Shown here: positions 8,887 through 16,437 of the stretch, piece after piece
Layout: every line of letters starts with the position of its first letter
Numbering within the stretch: the first letter of the stretch is position 1
NCBI RefSeq assembly: GCF_000373245.1
Contig: NZ_KB890754.1
Span: 303,635-367,634 of the forward strand
Direction: 5' to 3'
DNA from: Echinicola pacifica DSM 19836
GTDB taxonomy: Bacteria > Bacteroidota > Bacteroidia > Cytophagales > Cyclobacteriaceae
DNA length: 64,000 nucleotides
Made by a program: the position numbers and the translations under genes
The notes under the pieces: generated by a model
What the model saw: only the letters and a program-made list of their open reading frames with translations
Databases searched by the model: none
Told to the model about the DNA's origin: nothing

Positions 8887-10341
8887 ATGACCATTAAGCC
8901 TCTATTAGGCTTTCTTTTGACCTTATTATCCTATTCGGTATTTGGTCAAGGGGAAAAGCCCTATAATGTTTTATTTATAATTTCAGATGACCTTACTGCC
9001 AATGCGGTCAGTTGTTATGGAAATCCTTTAAAAATTACTCCAAATATTGATAAGCTAGCGACCGAGGGGATGCGCTTTGATCGGGCTTACAGTCAGTTCC
9101 CTATTTGTGGACCCAGCAGGGCCTCTTTTATGTCGGGGTACTATCCTCATGCCACGGGGACTTTTGGGTACACCAGTGGACGAGAGCATATAGGTCCGGA
9201 TAAAGTGACCTGGTCCCAGTTATTCAAAAATAACGGATATTATACCGCAAGGGTAAGTAAAATTTACCATATGGGCGTTCCCATCGATATTGAGAAAGGC
9301 TCAGATGGAGCGGATGATGAGGCTTCCTGGATGGAGCGATTCAACAGCCAAGGCCCTGAATGGCAAGCCGAAGGAGAGGCCGAATTGGTGCAAAACAATC
9401 CATATGGAGAACTGGAGCGGAAAGGTGGAAATGTGATGACCATCGTCAAAGCCGATGGGGATGACCTGGTACATTCTGATGGCAGGACTGCCGAAAAAGC
9501 TTCCCAATTGATTAAAGAGCATAAAGATAAGCCCTTCTTTTTGGCCGTAGGCTTAGTAAGGCCTCATGTGCCTTTTGTGGCTCCTGCCAACTATTTTGAG
9601 GCATACCCTTACCAGGAAATGATCCTTCCTCCTAAGGTAATGGGAGACTGGAATGATATCCCTGCCAATGGCATCAACTATGTCACTTCGGTGAATGCGC
9701 AGATGTCCGAAGATCAGGAAAAAAAGGCCATCGCTGGATATTATGCCTCTGTGGCCTATATGGATGCTCAGGTAGGAAAGGTGCTTGCTACGCTGAAAGA
9801 AGAAGGACTGGAAGATAATACGATTGTCATCTTCACCTCAGACCATGGATTCCATCTGGGGCAGCATGACTTTTGGATGAAAGTAAGCTTGCATGAGGAA
9901 TCGGTAAAGGTTCCTTTGATCATCAAAGTTCCAGGCCAACAAGCCGCAGTAACTTCCTCCTTTGCGGAGCTAATAGACCTATACCCGACCATTGCCGAGC
10001 TGGCTGGACTTTCCTTGCCCAATCAAATCCAAGGCAAGAGCTTAGTGCCGATCATCGAAAACCCCAAAGCACAGATTAGAGAAGCTGCGTTTTCGGTGTC
10101 CAAATGGAGAGGTCAAGAGTTTTTCTTATTGCGAAGTGATCAGTGGGCGTTTATCCAATATAAGGAAGATGCCAGTGGAGGAATGGAGCTTTTTGATATG
10201 AAAAACGATCCTCAGCAATTCAATAACCTTGCAGGAAACCCTCAATATGCTAAAGTAGTGGAAGGATTTCAGGAGCAACTGGCAAAGAAACTAATGGAGG
10301 TCCGTACCAATGATTTAGGAATATCCTATAGCCAGGAATAG
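8887..10341 (+). CDS. Secreted sulfatase, S1 (formylglycine) family, iduronate-2-sulfatase-like
   Basis: The 484-residue product has a signal peptide ending near FGQ (residues 19-21), the metal-binding pair D34-D35 (FIISDD), the modification motif CGPSRAS at 74-80 (Cys74 would become formylglycine), a second metal cluster TSDHGFHLGQHDFWMK, and a C-terminal DMKNDPQQFNNL motif typical of the S1 family. The text around the active site (QFPICGPSRASFMSGYYPHA) and the HDFWMK block resemble iduronate-2-sulfatase-type enzymes, but the real glycan is unknown. It is 62 bases upstream of a second sulfatase and probably co-transcribed with it. Periplasmic location is expected. Confidence 0.9.
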   Translation: MTIKPLLGFLLTLLSYSVFGQGEKPYNVLFIISDDLTANAVSCYGNPLKITPNIDKLATEGMRFDRAYSQFPICGPSRASFMSGYYPHATGTFGYTSGREHIGPDKVTWSQLFKNNGYYTARVSKIYHMGVPIDIEKGSDGADDEASWMERFNSQGPEWQAEGEAELVQNNPYGELERKGGNVMTIVKADGDDLVHSDGRTAEKASQLIKEHKDKPFFLAVGLVRPHVPFVAPANYFEAYPYQEMILPPKVMGDWNDIPANGINYVTSVNAQMSEDQEKKAIAGYYASVAYMDAQVGKVLATLKEEGLEDNTIVIFTSDHGFHLGQHDFWMKVSLHEESVKVPLIIKVPGQQAAVTSSFAELIDLYPTIAELAGLSLPNQIQGKSLVPIIENPKAQIREAAFSVSKWRGQEFFLLRSDQWAFIQYKEDASGGMELFDMKNDPQQFNNLAGNPQYAKVVEGFQEQLAKKLMEVRTNDLGISYSQE

Positions 10342-10403
10342 CCTTATGAGCTTGGATAAAAGTGATTTAGAACAATAAATTTATATACTTAAATACAAGG
10401 ATC

Positions 10404-11951
10404 ATGTTCAGGATTTTACTGTGGTCGGTTTTAGCAATATCAGCTTTTGCATGTGCAAAACCTGAGGAACAAAAACCACCCAATATTGTCATCATCATTT
10501 CTGATGATCACACACGACAGGCCATCAGCGCTTATGGAAGCACGATAGCGAAGACCCCAAATATTGACCGTATCGCGCAGGAAGGTGTCTTATTCACCAA
10601 TGCTTATGTGACCAACTCCATTTGCGGCCCCAGCCGGGCGGTATTGCTAACCGGCAAATACAGTCATAAGAATGGTTTCAAAAGAAACTCCGATAGTAAA
10701 TTTGAAAGTGATCAAGATCAGTTCGTAAAGCACTTGCAGGCAGCAGGCTACCAAACGGCATGGATCGGGAAATACCATTTGGGCGAAGACCCACAGGGAT
10801 TTGATCATTACGAAATTCTCCCCGGCCAAGGCTTCTATTATAACCCCGACTTCATCGTCAAAGGTGAAGGAAAGGTAAATAGAGAGGGATATGTAAGTGA
10901 TCTGGTAGAAGATGCGGCAGAAAATTGGTTGGACAATAGGGATATGGATAAGCCGTTTGCCGTTGTGATCGGCCATAAAGCCACACACCGCACCTGGCTG
11001 CCGGATTTCCAGGACCTGGATCGATTTGAAGAGGTAAACTATCCGCTTCCTGACAATTTCTATGATGACTATGCCGGTCGTCAAGCGGCGATGGAACAGG
11101 ATATGACCATCGACAAAACCATGATCATGGCTTATGATCTGAAGATGTATCCGGATGATTCTAAGGACAATAATATTGTCCGTATGACCCCGGAGCAACG
11201 GGCTATTTTTGATGCTCATTATAAGCCAATCCATGAGGAGCTCAATGCGCTGGACCTAAAAGGAAAAGAGCTGGTGGAATGGAAATATCAGCGATATATG
11301 AGAGATTATCTTGCGACAGCAGAGTCTATGGATAGAAATATTGGAAGAACGCTGGACTACCTAGAAGCCCATGGATTGGATGAAAATACCATTGTCATCT
11401 ACCTGTCGGATCAAGGATTCTATATGGGCGAGCATGGTTGGTTTGACAAGCGATTCATGTATGAGGAGTCTTTTAGCACACCTATGATGATGAGATACCC
11501 GGGAGTAGTGGAGCCAGGGACCAAATCGGATGCACTGGTTATGAATCTGGACATCGCACCAACCCTGCTGGAGGCTGCTCAAGTGAAGGTTCCTGAAGAT
11601 ATGCAAGGAGCCTCTATGCTGCCAGTACTTACCGGCAAGGATAAGGAAGGCCGAAAAGTGCTCTATTATCATTATTATGAGGTAGGTGAGCATAGCGTAT
11701 CCCCTCATTTCGGCATTAGAATGGGACAGTATAAGATTATTAGATTCTATAACCAAGTCGAAGGTTGGGAATTATTTGACCTGGAAAAGGATCCCAAAGA
11801 GATGAAGAATGTATATGGTGAAGAAGCTTATGCTAAAGTCCAAGAGGAAATGAAAGTGAAACTTCTGGAGACTATCAAGAAGTATGAGGATCCGGATGCA
11901 GAGAAGATCTTCCATCAAAAGCTGGAAAGTCCGGTGATCGAGAAAAAATAA
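10404..11951 (+). CDS. Sulfatase lipoprotein, S1 family (N-acetylglucosamine-6-sulfatase/mucin-desulfating-like)
   Basis: The 515-residue product has a lipobox with Cys17 (SAFAC), metal ligands at D34-D35 (IISDD), CGPSRAV at 74-79 with Cys74 as the predicted formylglycine, the lysine motif WIGKYHLG, and the second metal cluster YLSDQGFYMGEHGWFDKRFM. The segment HYEILPGQGFYYNPDFI and the GEHGWFDKR block resemble enzymes called mucin-desulfating or GlcNAc-6-sulfatases; that specificity is an inference. A C-terminal DUF4976-like segment contains WELFDLEKDPKEMKN. As a lipoprotein it would be membrane-anchored, unlike its upstream neighbour. A terminator follows at 12009. Confidence 0.9.
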   Translation: MFRILLWSVLAISAFACAKPEEQKPPNIVIIISDDHTRQAISAYGSTIAKTPNIDRIAQEGVLFTNAYVTNSICGPSRAVLLTGKYSHKNGFKRNSDSKFESDQDQFVKHLQAAGYQTAWIGKYHLGEDPQGFDHYEILPGQGFYYNPDFIVKGEGKVNREGYVSDLVEDAAENWLDNRDMDKPFAVVIGHKATHRTWLPDFQDLDRFEEVNYPLPDNFYDDYAGRQAAMEQDMTIDKTMIMAYDLKMYPDDSKDNNIVRMTPEQRAIFDAHYKPIHEELNALDLKGKELVEWKYQRYMRDYLATAESMDRNIGRTLDYLEAHGLDENTIVIYLSDQGFYMGEHGWFDKRFMYEESFSTPMMMRYPGVVEPGTKSDALVMNLDIAPTLLEAAQVKVPEDMQGASMLPVLTGKDKEGRKVLYYHYYEVGEHSVSPHFGIRMGQYKIIRFYNQVEGWELFDLEKDPKEMKNVYGEEAYAKVQEEMKVKLLETIKKYEDPDAEKIFHQKLESPVIEKK

Positions 11952-12008
11952 TTACTAAAGATATCAGCCTTCAATAGGTCGTAATGACCAAAATTGAGGG
12001 TTGGAATT

Positions 12009-12058
12009 AAAAAAAAAGTACTGATTAGCCCTTTTAGTGGTTTTCAGTACTTTTTTTG
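12009..12058 (+). terminator. Rho-independent terminator after the sulfatase pair
   Basis: Arms AAAAAAAGTACTGA (12011-12024) and TCAGTACTTTTTTT (12044-12057) pair perfectly around a 19-base loop and the second arm ends in a T-run. It closes the 8887-11951 transcription unit and separates it from the DUF4230 gene. Confidence 0.85.
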
Positions 12059-12272
12059 CTTTATAGCCCGCGGAAGTAGGTAATCTTATGAAGGAAGACG
12101 AGGCTGGAGCAATATATTGAGTGGAGGAGGAGGGGAGATGGTGCTGGAAAATAGTAGAGGGGTAGATAGATGAGCTGAGACAAGGAGTGAGGGATTTTGT
12201 TTAAATCGATAATTCATTGGAGAAAAGAATAGAAGAAAATAGCTAACTTTCTGAAAAATAATTAATTGGTAT

Positions 12273-12890
12273 ATGCGGAAATTCATTTTTGGGCTTGTGG
12301 TAGGTTTTTTGGTAATTTGGGGCTTTCGCTGGTTTGCTGAAAAGCGCGAAGAGGCAGCCACCCTTGAGGAGAGCACCGCATTGATCCAGAAGGAGGTAAA
12401 TAATGTGCGGAAGTTGATCGTTACAGAGGGTCATTTTTCGCAGGTTTTTAATTATAAGCAAACAGAAAGAATATTTGGAAATCTCTGGACCACGGAGAAA
12501 AAAGCCTTGGTGGTGGTCAATGCAGAGGTGCAGGTGGCCTTTGACCTGGGGCAAGTTTCCTTCCAGCTTGATGCCGATAATAAAACACTTTTTATAACCA
12601 GCATCCCTCCGCCAGAAATCAAAATATTCCCCGATTTACAGTTTTACGATGTGGCAGGAGATTATTTTAACCCCTTTGGGGCAGCCGACTTCAACCGCAT
12701 CAAAAGTAAGGTGAATGCGTCTATAAATCAGAAAATAGAGAAATCAGAGATCAAGCAAAATGCAGAAACGCGGCTTATTGCCGAGCTGGCAAGATTCTAT
12801 GTCCTGACCAACTCGCTTGGCTGGAAGCTGGTGTACGAAAATACAGAAATCCTTAGCGAAAACGACCTCAAAGTTTTGGAGCTGGATTAG
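12273..12890 (+). CDS. DUF4230 domain-containing membrane-anchored protein
   Basis: The 205-residue product has one N-terminal membrane segment (FIFGLVVGFLVIWGFRWF) and a soluble domain with the DUF4230 pattern: LIVTEGHFSQVFNYKQTE, an alternating-strand core with KALVVVNAEVQVAFDLG, ITSIPPPEIKIFPDL, and a C-terminal ETRLIAELARFYVLTNSLGW helix. The family is common in Firmicutes and Bacteroidota and has no known function. It lies between sulfatase genes but is flanked by a terminator upstream and a 377-base gap downstream, so it is probably a separate unit and not part of the glycan system. Confidence 0.82.
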   Translation: MRKFIFGLVVGFLVIWGFRWFAEKREEAATLEESTALIQKEVNNVRKLIVTEGHFSQVFNYKQTERIFGNLWTTEKKALVVVNAEVQVAFDLGQVSFQLDADNKTLFITSIPPPEIKIFPDLQFYDVAGDYFNPFGAADFNRIKSKVNASINQKIEKSEIKQNAETRLIAELARFYVLTNSLGWKLVYENTEILSENDLKVLELD

Positions 12891-13267
12891 TCTCCTCCGT
12901 TTTCCACTAGTACGGATTTCATGTTACTGCTTGATCAAATTTTGTTCTGTATCTATTCTGACCGTTTTCCTAATGTCTATTTTGACTTGGTTTTTTCGAC
13001 TGAGTTTTACCCTGGCAGGTTAAAAACAAAATAATATTCAGAAAAGAATATCATGCTCTTTTCTTTGAGTAATCCTGCGATTTTGATGCTTTTACTGCTC
13101 TATATTCCATTTTTTTAATTGATGGAGTAGGTTATAGTGACTTTATAAGAGATTTAATCCATAAAATATCAAATGTTTACCCTTCAATAGTTTTAATAAT
13201 TTCTTCAAAACGAAATAGTTTGAAGGTTTTTTGTTTTGATTGGTTATTATTATGGTTATTTTTAAGC
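12891..13267. other. Intergenic region upstream of the third sulfatase
   Basis: These 377 AT-rich bases contain no convincing gene, terminator or perfect -7 element. The sulfatase frame extends back to a TTG at 13220, but a signal peptide starting at the ATG at 13268 fits better. Confidence 0.5.
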
Positions 13268-14860
13268 ATGGAGAAAATCAATATAAGAAGAGCATTTTAT
13301 AGCCCATGGTGCATGGGCCTGGTTTTGGCCACTTCGCTGTGGTCCTGTAATTCGGCGCAAAAAGTGGCGGAGGAAAAACCTACTAAGCCGAATATTATAT
13401 ATATCTATGCCGATGACCTAGGCTACGGGGAACTGGGGGTATATGGTCAGTCGAAAATCAAAACGCCTCATTTGGATCAGATGGCTAAAGAGGGGATTGT
13501 TTTTACCAATCATTATTCCTCATCGCCTGTTTGTGCTCCAGCTAGGTGTGGGCTATTGACGGGCAAGCATACCGGAAAAGGGTATATTCGTGGAAATCTT
13601 CCTGTCCTTCCTGCTAGTTTTAGCGATGAGGTGGAGAATGGCCAACAGCCTATTCCAGAGACTAGTTTTACCTTAGGTCACCTTATGCAGCAAGCTGGAT
13701 ATAAAACCGCGGCTATTGGTAAATGGGGGCTTGGGATGACTGGAAATGTTGGAGCTCCAAATAAGCAAGGCTTTGACTACTTCTATGGATACCTTGACCA
13801 GCGTCAGGCGCATAATTTTTACCCTACTCATTTGTGGGAAAATACCGAATGGGACAGTTTATCCAATCCTTATATCTTCGTACATACTCCATCCGCTAGT
13901 GGAAGCAAAGGCAATGCTCAGGCTTTGGGAGATTTCAAATTGAGGGATCTTAAATATGGAGATGAGGGCTACTTTGATGCCTATCAGGGCGAGGAGTATT
14001 CTATAGATAAAATGACCGAAAAGGCCACCAAATTTATTAAGGAAAATAAGGATGAGCCATTTTTCCTTTATTTACCCTATACCATTCCCCATGTATCTTT
14101 GCAGGTGCCTGATGAAGCCCTGGAGCAGTATCTGGGGCAGTTTGAAGAGGAGCCATATCTGGGGCAACAAGGCTATGCTCCGCATGAATTTCCTAAAAGT
14201 GCTTATGCTGCCATGATCTCTTATTTGGATCAGGAAGTGGGTAAGGTTTTCGCTTTATTAGAAGATTTAGGATTGGACGAAAATACACTAGTGATATTCT
14301 CAAGTGACAATGGTCCCACTTTCAATGGAGGCGTGGATGCTGTTTATTTTGAAAGTACTGCAGGGCTTAGAGGTTTGAAGATGGACCTATATGAAGGAGG
14401 AATCAGGATGCCAATGATCGCCAGATGGCCGGGAAAAGTGGCCCCTGGAAGTACCACCGATCATATTTCTGTACAATATGATGTGATGGCTACTCTAGCC
14501 GACCTTACGGAGCAGCAGGTGAAAGGACAAACTGACGGACTCTCTTTTTTACCTGCCATGCTGCAGGAAGAAGACCAGCCAAATCATGAATTTTTATATT
14601 TTGAATACCCCGAAAAAGGTGGCCAACTGGCTGTGAGAATGGGCAAGTGGAAAGGCGTGAAGACAGACTTGAAGAAAAACCCTGGTAAAGAATGGGAGCT
14701 ATTTGACCTGGATGCGGATCCTGCCGAGCAAATGGATCTCGCCTCCAAGAACCCTGAAGTGATCAAACAGCTGGATGATATTGTGAAAAGAGAACATGAA
14801 TCCCCTGCTTTTGACCAGTGGAATTTTGTGGACAAGATGCTGGAGTCTAAGATGAATTAA
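13268..14860 (+). CDS. Sulfatase lipoprotein, S1 family, arylsulfatase A-like
   Basis: From the ATG at 13268 the product is 530 residues, with a signal peptide ending in SLWSC (Cys27; the W before the small residue is unusual for a lipobox), metal ligands D49-D50 (YADDLGYGELG), CAPARCG at 89-95 with Cys89 as the predicted formylglycine, the GKWGLG motif, and the second metal cluster FSSDNGPTFNGG. DDLGYGELG with SSDNGP is the arylsulfatase A-like pattern, distinct from the two sulfatases upstream. CAPAR, with alanine in place of serine, fits the bacterial C-x-P-x-R consensus, so it should still be matured. An upstream TTG (13220) would add a poor N-terminal extension. A 16-bp hairpin follows at 14897. 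Confidence 0.9.
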   Translation: MEKINIRRAFYSPWCMGLVLATSLWSCNSAQKVAEEKPTKPNIIYIYADDLGYGELGVYGQSKIKTPHLDQMAKEGIVFTNHYSSSPVCAPARCGLLTGKHTGKGYIRGNLPVLPASFSDEVENGQQPIPETSFTLGHLMQQAGYKTAAIGKWGLGMTGNVGAPNKQGFDYFYGYLDQRQAHNFYPTHLWENTEWDSLSNPYIFVHTPSASGSKGNAQALGDFKLRDLKYGDEGYFDAYQGEEYSIDKMTEKATKFIKENKDEPFFLYLPYTIPHVSLQVPDEALEQYLGQFEEEPYLGQQGYAPHEFPKSAYAAMISYLDQEVGKVFALLEDLGLDENTLVIFSSDNGPTFNGGVDAVYFESTAGLRGLKMDLYEGGIRMPMIARWPGKVAPGSTTDHISVQYDVMATLADLTEQQVKGQTDGLSFLPAMLQEEDQPNHEFLYFEYPEKGGQLAVRMGKWKGVKTDLKKNPGKEWELFDLDADPAEQMDLASKNPEVIKQLDDIVKREHESPAFDQWNFVDKMLESKMN

Positions 14861-15211
14861 TCCCTTCGATTTACGACTTATTTAGCACTTATTTATGGCA
14901 TATTATTTTAGCTTAATCCCCGTGATTATTTGCTAAAATAATATGCCTTGTCCTTTGCTCACTATTTTTTTATTATACTTACCCTCATAATGATTGCTGC
15001 GGAAGGTCTCTGGCTTGGGGAAATAACTTCATTAGCTATAAAATGGCAATGAACATTCGGTGGAAATTGCAATAAGGACGGCGAGCTTGGCTTAGTCACC
15101 TTCTTAGATGGGCTTTATGCCATTAGGAATTAAACCTGATCTATTTCAGCATATCCGTTTTATGAGGTACATAAATTACTTAGGGAATCATCAATTATAT
15201 AATCATAAACT
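14861..15211. other. Intergenic region containing a strong hairpin
   Basis: The 351 bases between the third sulfatase and the SGNH hydrolase contain the inverted repeat listed separately at 14897-14947. I see no other gene or consensus promoter. Confidence 0.5.
14897..14947 (+). terminator. Long perfect hairpin, probable terminator of the 13268 sulfatase
   Basis: GGCATATTATTTTAGC (14897-14912) and GCTAAAATAATATGCC (14932-14947) form a perfect 16-bp stem with a 19-base loop, 36 bases after the sulfatase stop. Only a short T-containing stretch (TTGTCCTTT) follows, so it may be a terminator or an mRNA 3' stabiliser. Confidence 0.65.
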
Positions 15212-16309
15212 ATGAAATCATTTTTCGTAAGGCTGTTTGTATTGGCTGTATTATCATTCGATTCGGTGAATCTATGGGCGCAGGAGCTGCAATGGCATGA
15301 TCCATTAGCCACTGATGGGGTCTTAGAAGGCAGAGGTTGGGAGGATATCGGATATAATAGACTTCCTGATGATGCCCAGGCCAAGGTAAGGGAGCCCGTC
15401 TGGAATCTATCTAGGGATGCTACGGGTCTGCTGTTAAGGTTTACCACTGACGCGGATCAGGTACAAGTGACTTTTGTGCCCGGTAAGAAGCTATCCATGC
15501 CTCATATGCCCACCACCGGGGTGTCAGGGCTGGACCTATACTCCCGTGCCGCCGATGGTGAGTGGCTATGGGTAAGGGGCCGTTATGATTTTTCAGAAGA
15601 GAAAATTGCTTATTCTTTCCTTACACCCAATAGTACTGGGGAGGAGCGAGAATACCAGCTGTATTTGCCCTTATATAATAGTGTCAGTGACCTGAAGATA
15701 GGCATGGCCAGTTCGGCGAAATTTACCTTCCTGCCTAAAAGGCCGGAAAACCCTATCGTCATTTATGGTACTTCCATTGCCCAAGGCGCCTGTGCTTCTC
15801 GAGCTGGAATGTCCTGGCCTAATATCCTTGGAAGATCGCTCGATAAACCCTTGATAAACCTGGCATTTTCTGGCAATGGTAGGATGGAGCCCGAACTCAT
15901 AGAATACATAGAGACCTTGAAGGCTAGCGTTTATGTATTGGATTGCTTGCCAAACTTAGGCCCAGGAGGGGGATTCACTGAGGAAATCGTGCGGGAAAGA
16001 ATTACACATGCTATTCAGGCTCTAAAGGCTGCCCAACCCGACACCCCAATATTGCTTGTGGAGCATGATGGTTACTCTGATGGGGGCATCGATTCAGCTC
16101 GGAAGGAGATTTATACCAACCTAAATTTATGGACCAAGGCAATTTTTGAAGACTTGATAGCTGAGGGCATTGAGGATCTGTATCTCATGACCCGTGAGGA
16201 TATTGGCTTAGGTATGGATGACTATGTAGATGGTACTCATCCCACAGACCTGGGGATGCAGCGCTATGCGGATGCCTATATTAAGCATTTGACTAAGATT
16301 CTTGATTAG
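15212..16309 (+). CDS. Secreted SGNH/GDSL hydrolase with N-terminal GxDLY domain
   Basis: The 365-residue product has a signal peptide (cut near LWAQ) followed by a beta-sandwich domain with the GLDLY motif (about residues 105-109) of the PF14607-type GxDLY domain, then an SGNH hydrolase fold of the PF14606 type. The nucleophile block reads YGTSIAQGACASRAG (GTS replacing the usual GDS, normal for this family), with the oxyanion block FSGNGRMEPE, VLDCLPN, and the Asp-His pair in DGTHPTDLGMQRY. Relatives are carbohydrate esterases found in polysaccharide loci. It is upstream of, and convergent with, the PhoD-like gene. A deacylating role on the glycan attacked by the nearby sulfatases is an inference. 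Confidence 0.85.
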   Translation: MKSFFVRLFVLAVLSFDSVNLWAQELQWHDPLATDGVLEGRGWEDIGYNRLPDDAQAKVREPVWNLSRDATGLLLRFTTDADQVQVTFVPGKKLSMPHMPTTGVSGLDLYSRAADGEWLWVRGRYDFSEEKIAYSFLTPNSTGEEREYQLYLPLYNSVSDLKIGMASSAKFTFLPKRPENPIVIYGTSIAQGACASRAGMSWPNILGRSLDKPLINLAFSGNGRMEPELIEYIETLKASVYVLDCLPNLGPGGGFTEEIVRERITHAIQALKAAQPDTPILLVEHDGYSDGGIDSARKEIYTNLNLWTKAIFEDLIAEGIEDLYLMTREDIGLGMDDYVDGTHPTDLGMQRYADAYIKHLTKILD

Positions 16310-16378
16310 TCTTCCTTGGAAGTGAAGCAGGTATATAAGTCTCCATGACGAAATAACTTATAGTGGATTATAAAAATA

Positions 16379-16428
16379 ATAAGCCAAGCCGGACTAGCAA
16401 ATATTGCTTATTCGGCTTGGCTTTTTTG
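16379..16428. terminator. Bidirectional terminator between convergent genes
   Basis: AAGCCAAGCCG (16381-16391) and CGGCTTGGCTT (16413-16423) form an 11-bp stem followed by a T-run on the plus strand. It lies between the SGNH hydrolase and the convergent PhoD-like gene and can serve both. Confidence 0.85.
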
Positions 16429-16437
16429 GTGTTATGA

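Noticed and set aside
10647-11234. A 195-codon minus-strand frame inside the second sulfatase
   Set aside because: It is antisense to a sulfatase gene with intact catalytic motifs; long antisense frames are expected by chance.
12080-12190. A purine-rich tract before the DUF4230 gene
   Set aside because: It is compositionally odd, but no open frame, repeat or motif is visible, so I do not assign a function.
13220-13267. TTG start of the third sulfatase
   Set aside because: The added residues do not improve the signal peptide; the ATG at 13268 leads into a usable lipobox.
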